NCBI GenBank assembly: GCA_025963265.1
Contig: JAOPUY010000090.1
Coordinates: 1-6,953 of the forward strand
Direction: 5' to 3'
Source of the DNA: Frankiales bacterium
GTDB taxonomy: Bacteria > Actinomycetota > Actinomycetes > Mycobacteriales > Jatrophihabitantaceae
Length of the DNA: 6,953 bases
The notes beneath the pieces were generated by a model that was not told the origin of the DNA, searched no databases, and saw only the letters and a list, made by a program, of their open reading frames with translations. Both the position numbers and the translations under genes were made by a program. Positions 5,675 to 6,953 of the stretch are shown here, piece after piece (positions within the stretch are counted from its first letter, which is position 1; every line of letters starts with the position of its first letter).

Positions 5675-5694
5675 GTCATGGGGCCGTCTACTGT
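5666..5694 (+). promoter_or_regulatory. Candidate promoter of the amidohydrolase gene
   Basis: GTGACT (5666-5671, sharing TGAC with TTGACA) is followed after 17 bases by TACTGT (5689-5694), a TANNNT -10. Transcription would start near 5701, about 55 bases before the start codon. The presence of a promoter here suggests the gene does not depend only on read-through from the VOC gene. Confidence 0.45.
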
Positions 5695-5695
5695 G

Positions 5696-5721
5696 GGAGA
5701 CAACGCGACGTTCGCGTCTCC
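5696..5721 (+). repeat. Bulged hairpin in the amidohydrolase leader
   Basis: GGAGA (5696-5700) pairs with TCTCC (5717-5721) and CGCGA (5704-5708) with TCGCG (5712-5716); CAA is bulged and CGT is the loop. It overlaps the expected transcription start and ends 34 bases before the start codon, so it would not cover the ribosome binding site. Confidence 0.4.
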
Positions 5722-5755
5722 GGTTTGAAGATGTTGGCCTGTTTGGAGGGTTGTA

Positions 5756-6898
5756 ATGCTTCGTAGCGATGTACAAATCGTCTCGGTGGATGACCACGTC
5801 ATCGAGCATCCCAATGTCTGGCTTGACCGCCTGCCTGCCAAGTACCGCGACGCGGGACCGCAGATCATTCGGCAGCCAGACGGAAATGACGCGTGGGTGT
5901 ACGAAGGAGCCGTCGCCGGAAACTTCGCGCTCAACGCCGTCGCCGGCAAGGACCCGCGTGAGTACGGCCTGGACCCGCGTCGTTACGACGACATGCTGCC
6001 CGGCTGTCACGACATCAACGACCGCATCCGCGACATGGACCTCGAGGGCGTGCACGCGCAGCTCTGCTTCCCGAACATGGGCGGCTTCGCCGGTAGCGCG
6101 TTCGCAAAGTCCAAGGACTGGGACTTGGCCTACGCCTCGATCCAGGCCTACAACGACTTCATCATCGACGAGTGGTGCGCGGCCTACCCCGACCGCCAGA
6201 TTCCGCTGATGATGGCGCCGTACTGGAACGTCGAGCAGACGGTCGCCGAGATCGAGCGGACCGCGGCCAAGGGCGCGAAGAGCTTCACGTTCCCCGAGCT
6301 GCCCGACCGCATCGGCCTGCCGTCCTGGCACAGCGATCACTGGGACCCGGTATTGGCCGCGGCCCAGGACGCCAACCTGCCGCTCTCGCTGCACTTCGGC
6401 TCCGGTGGCGCCCCGCAGGCCTCGCCCGAGGCGATGACGACCAACTTCACCGTCGCCATCTCCCTCTTCGGCCTCAACTCGATGAGCGTCACCGCCGAGC
6501 TGCTGCTCTCGCCCGTCTTCCACAAGTTCCCGAACTTGAAGATGGCGCTGTCCGAGGGCGGCATCGGCTGGATGCCGTACATGATCGAGCGCCTGGACTA
6601 CGTCTGGGAGCGGCACCGTTGGTACAACGACGTCAACAAGGACGTCAAGCCGTCGGACCTGTTCCGCGACCACCTCTTCGGTTGCTTCATCTCCGACAAC
6701 GCCGGCATCTTCTCGCGCCACCTCATCGGCATCGACAACATCATGTTCGAGAGCGACTACCCGCACTCGGACAGCAACTGGCCGCACACCCGCAAGGTGT
6801 TGGAAGAGGCCTTGGTCGACGTGCCCGATGACGAGGCCGCCAAGATGTGCGAGTTCAACGCGCGCAAGCTCTACAACTTCCCGCGTGCCGGAGCCTGA
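5756..6898 (+). CDS. Amidohydrolase 2 family metal-dependent hydrolase/decarboxylase
   Basis: A complete 380-residue cytoplasmic protein of the amidohydrolase 2 (ACMSD-like TIM-barrel) family. Likely metal ligands in order: D12-x-H14 in VDDHVIEHPNVW (11-22), H213 in PLSLHFGSGG (209-218), and D334 in MFESDYPHSDS (330-340). The DxH start matches the E/DxH form of ring-decarboxylating members such as resorcylate decarboxylases rather than the HxH of ACMSD itself; E17 is also typical of the actinobacterial branch. Further family blocks are SEGGIGWMPYMIERLDYVWERH (266-287, containing E267) and the C-terminal NARKLYNF. Family members decarboxylate or hydrolyse aromatic or unsaturated ring acids, so a C-C or C-N bond step in the same catabolic route is plausible but not shown. 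The ATG at 5756 follows GGAGG (5745-5749) with six bases between, the strongest ribosome binding site in the window. The VOC gene ends 150 bases upstream. Confidence 0.92.
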   Translation: MLRSDVQIVSVDDHVIEHPNVWLDRLPAKYRDAGPQIIRQPDGNDAWVYEGAVAGNFALNAVAGKDPREYGLDPRRYDDMLPGCHDINDRIRDMDLEGVHAQLCFPNMGGFAGSAFAKSKDWDLAYASIQAYNDFIIDEWCAAYPDRQIPLMMAPYWNVEQTVAEIERTAAKGAKSFTFPELPDRIGLPSWHSDHWDPVLAAAQDANLPLSLHFGSGGAPQASPEAMTTNFTVAISLFGLNSMSVTAELLLSPVFHKFPNLKMALSEGGIGWMPYMIERLDYVWERHRWYNDVNKDVKPSDLFRDHLFGCFISDNAGIFSRHLIGIDNIMFESDYPHSDSNWPHTRKVLEEALVDVPDDEAAKMCEFNARKLYNFPRAGA

Positions 6899-6953
6899 GC
6901 CAACGGCTCTGATCGGCTGATCTCCCAGTAAGCCCCCGGACCGCGACGCGGCC
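6899..6953. other. 3' tail of the window, no gene recognised
   Basis: A small stem GAGCC/GGCTC (6897-6901 with 6905-6909) overlaps the amidohydrolase stop; it has no T-run and is too weak to call a terminator. Nothing else is seen in the last 55 bases. Confidence 0.5.

Noticed and set aside
5681..5686. GGGCCG before the amidohydrolase -10 as a third copy of the dyad half-site seen before the P450 and VOC genes
   Set aside because: No matching right arm is present and GGGCCG also occurs inside coding sequence in this GC-rich window, so chance explains it.
5648..6787. A 379-codon minus-strand open frame opposite the amidohydrolase
   Set aside because: Low-complexity composition, no motif and no ribosome binding site; it mirrors the codon bias of the real gene.

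Overview
The window is high-GC DNA with strong G/C bias at third codon positions and AGGAGG-like ribosome binding sites. The protein families (a class I type bacterial P450, a tandem carboxymuconolactone-decarboxylase-fold protein, an amidohydrolase of the DxH type, a LivK-like lipoprotein and a crotonase) are typical of catabolic islands in Actinobacteria such as Frankia, mycobacteria, Pseudonocardia or Sporichthya. The genus cannot be set from the sequence alone.

Layout: (1) 1-651 (+), a crotonase-family protein whose 5' end lies outside the window. (2) 648-1436 (-), a two-domain carboxymuconolactone-decarboxylase-fold protein; it converges on the crotonase and the two stop codons overlap in one CTAG. 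(3) 1437-1774, a 338-base divergent promoter region with a GC-rich dyad. (4) 1775-3034 (+), a cytochrome P450 with a GTG start. (5) 3035-3208, a convergent intergenic region with an intrinsic terminator, a second long hairpin and an 18-base tandem repeat. (6) 3209-4459 (-), a branched-chain-amino-acid-type ABC substrate-binding lipoprotein. (7) 4460-4753, a second divergent promoter region with a good minus-strand promoter and a perfect 9-bp inverted repeat before the next gene. (8) 4754-5605 (+), a four-module vicinal-oxygen-chelate (VOC) protein. (9) 5606-5755, a spacer with several dyads and a probable promoter. (10) 5756-6898 (+), an amidohydrolase 2 family metalloenzyme. The last 55 bases hold no recognised gene.

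How the genes may work together (inference): the lipoprotein could capture an extracellular organic acid or aromatic/alicyclic compound, the P450 could hydroxylate it, the VOC, amidohydrolase and CMD-fold proteins could act on ring or C-C bond chemistry, and the crotonase could work on CoA thioesters in a beta-oxidation-like step. The window lacks ferredoxin, ferredoxin reductase, ABC permease/ATPase, CoA ligase and regulator genes, so any pathway must extend outside it or borrow parts. No gene pair is tightly overlapping in the same direction; nearly every gene has its own upstream region, so this looks like a set of single-gene units rather than one operon. No RNA gene, CRISPR array, insertion sequence or phage gene was seen. 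The substrate cannot be named from this sequence.
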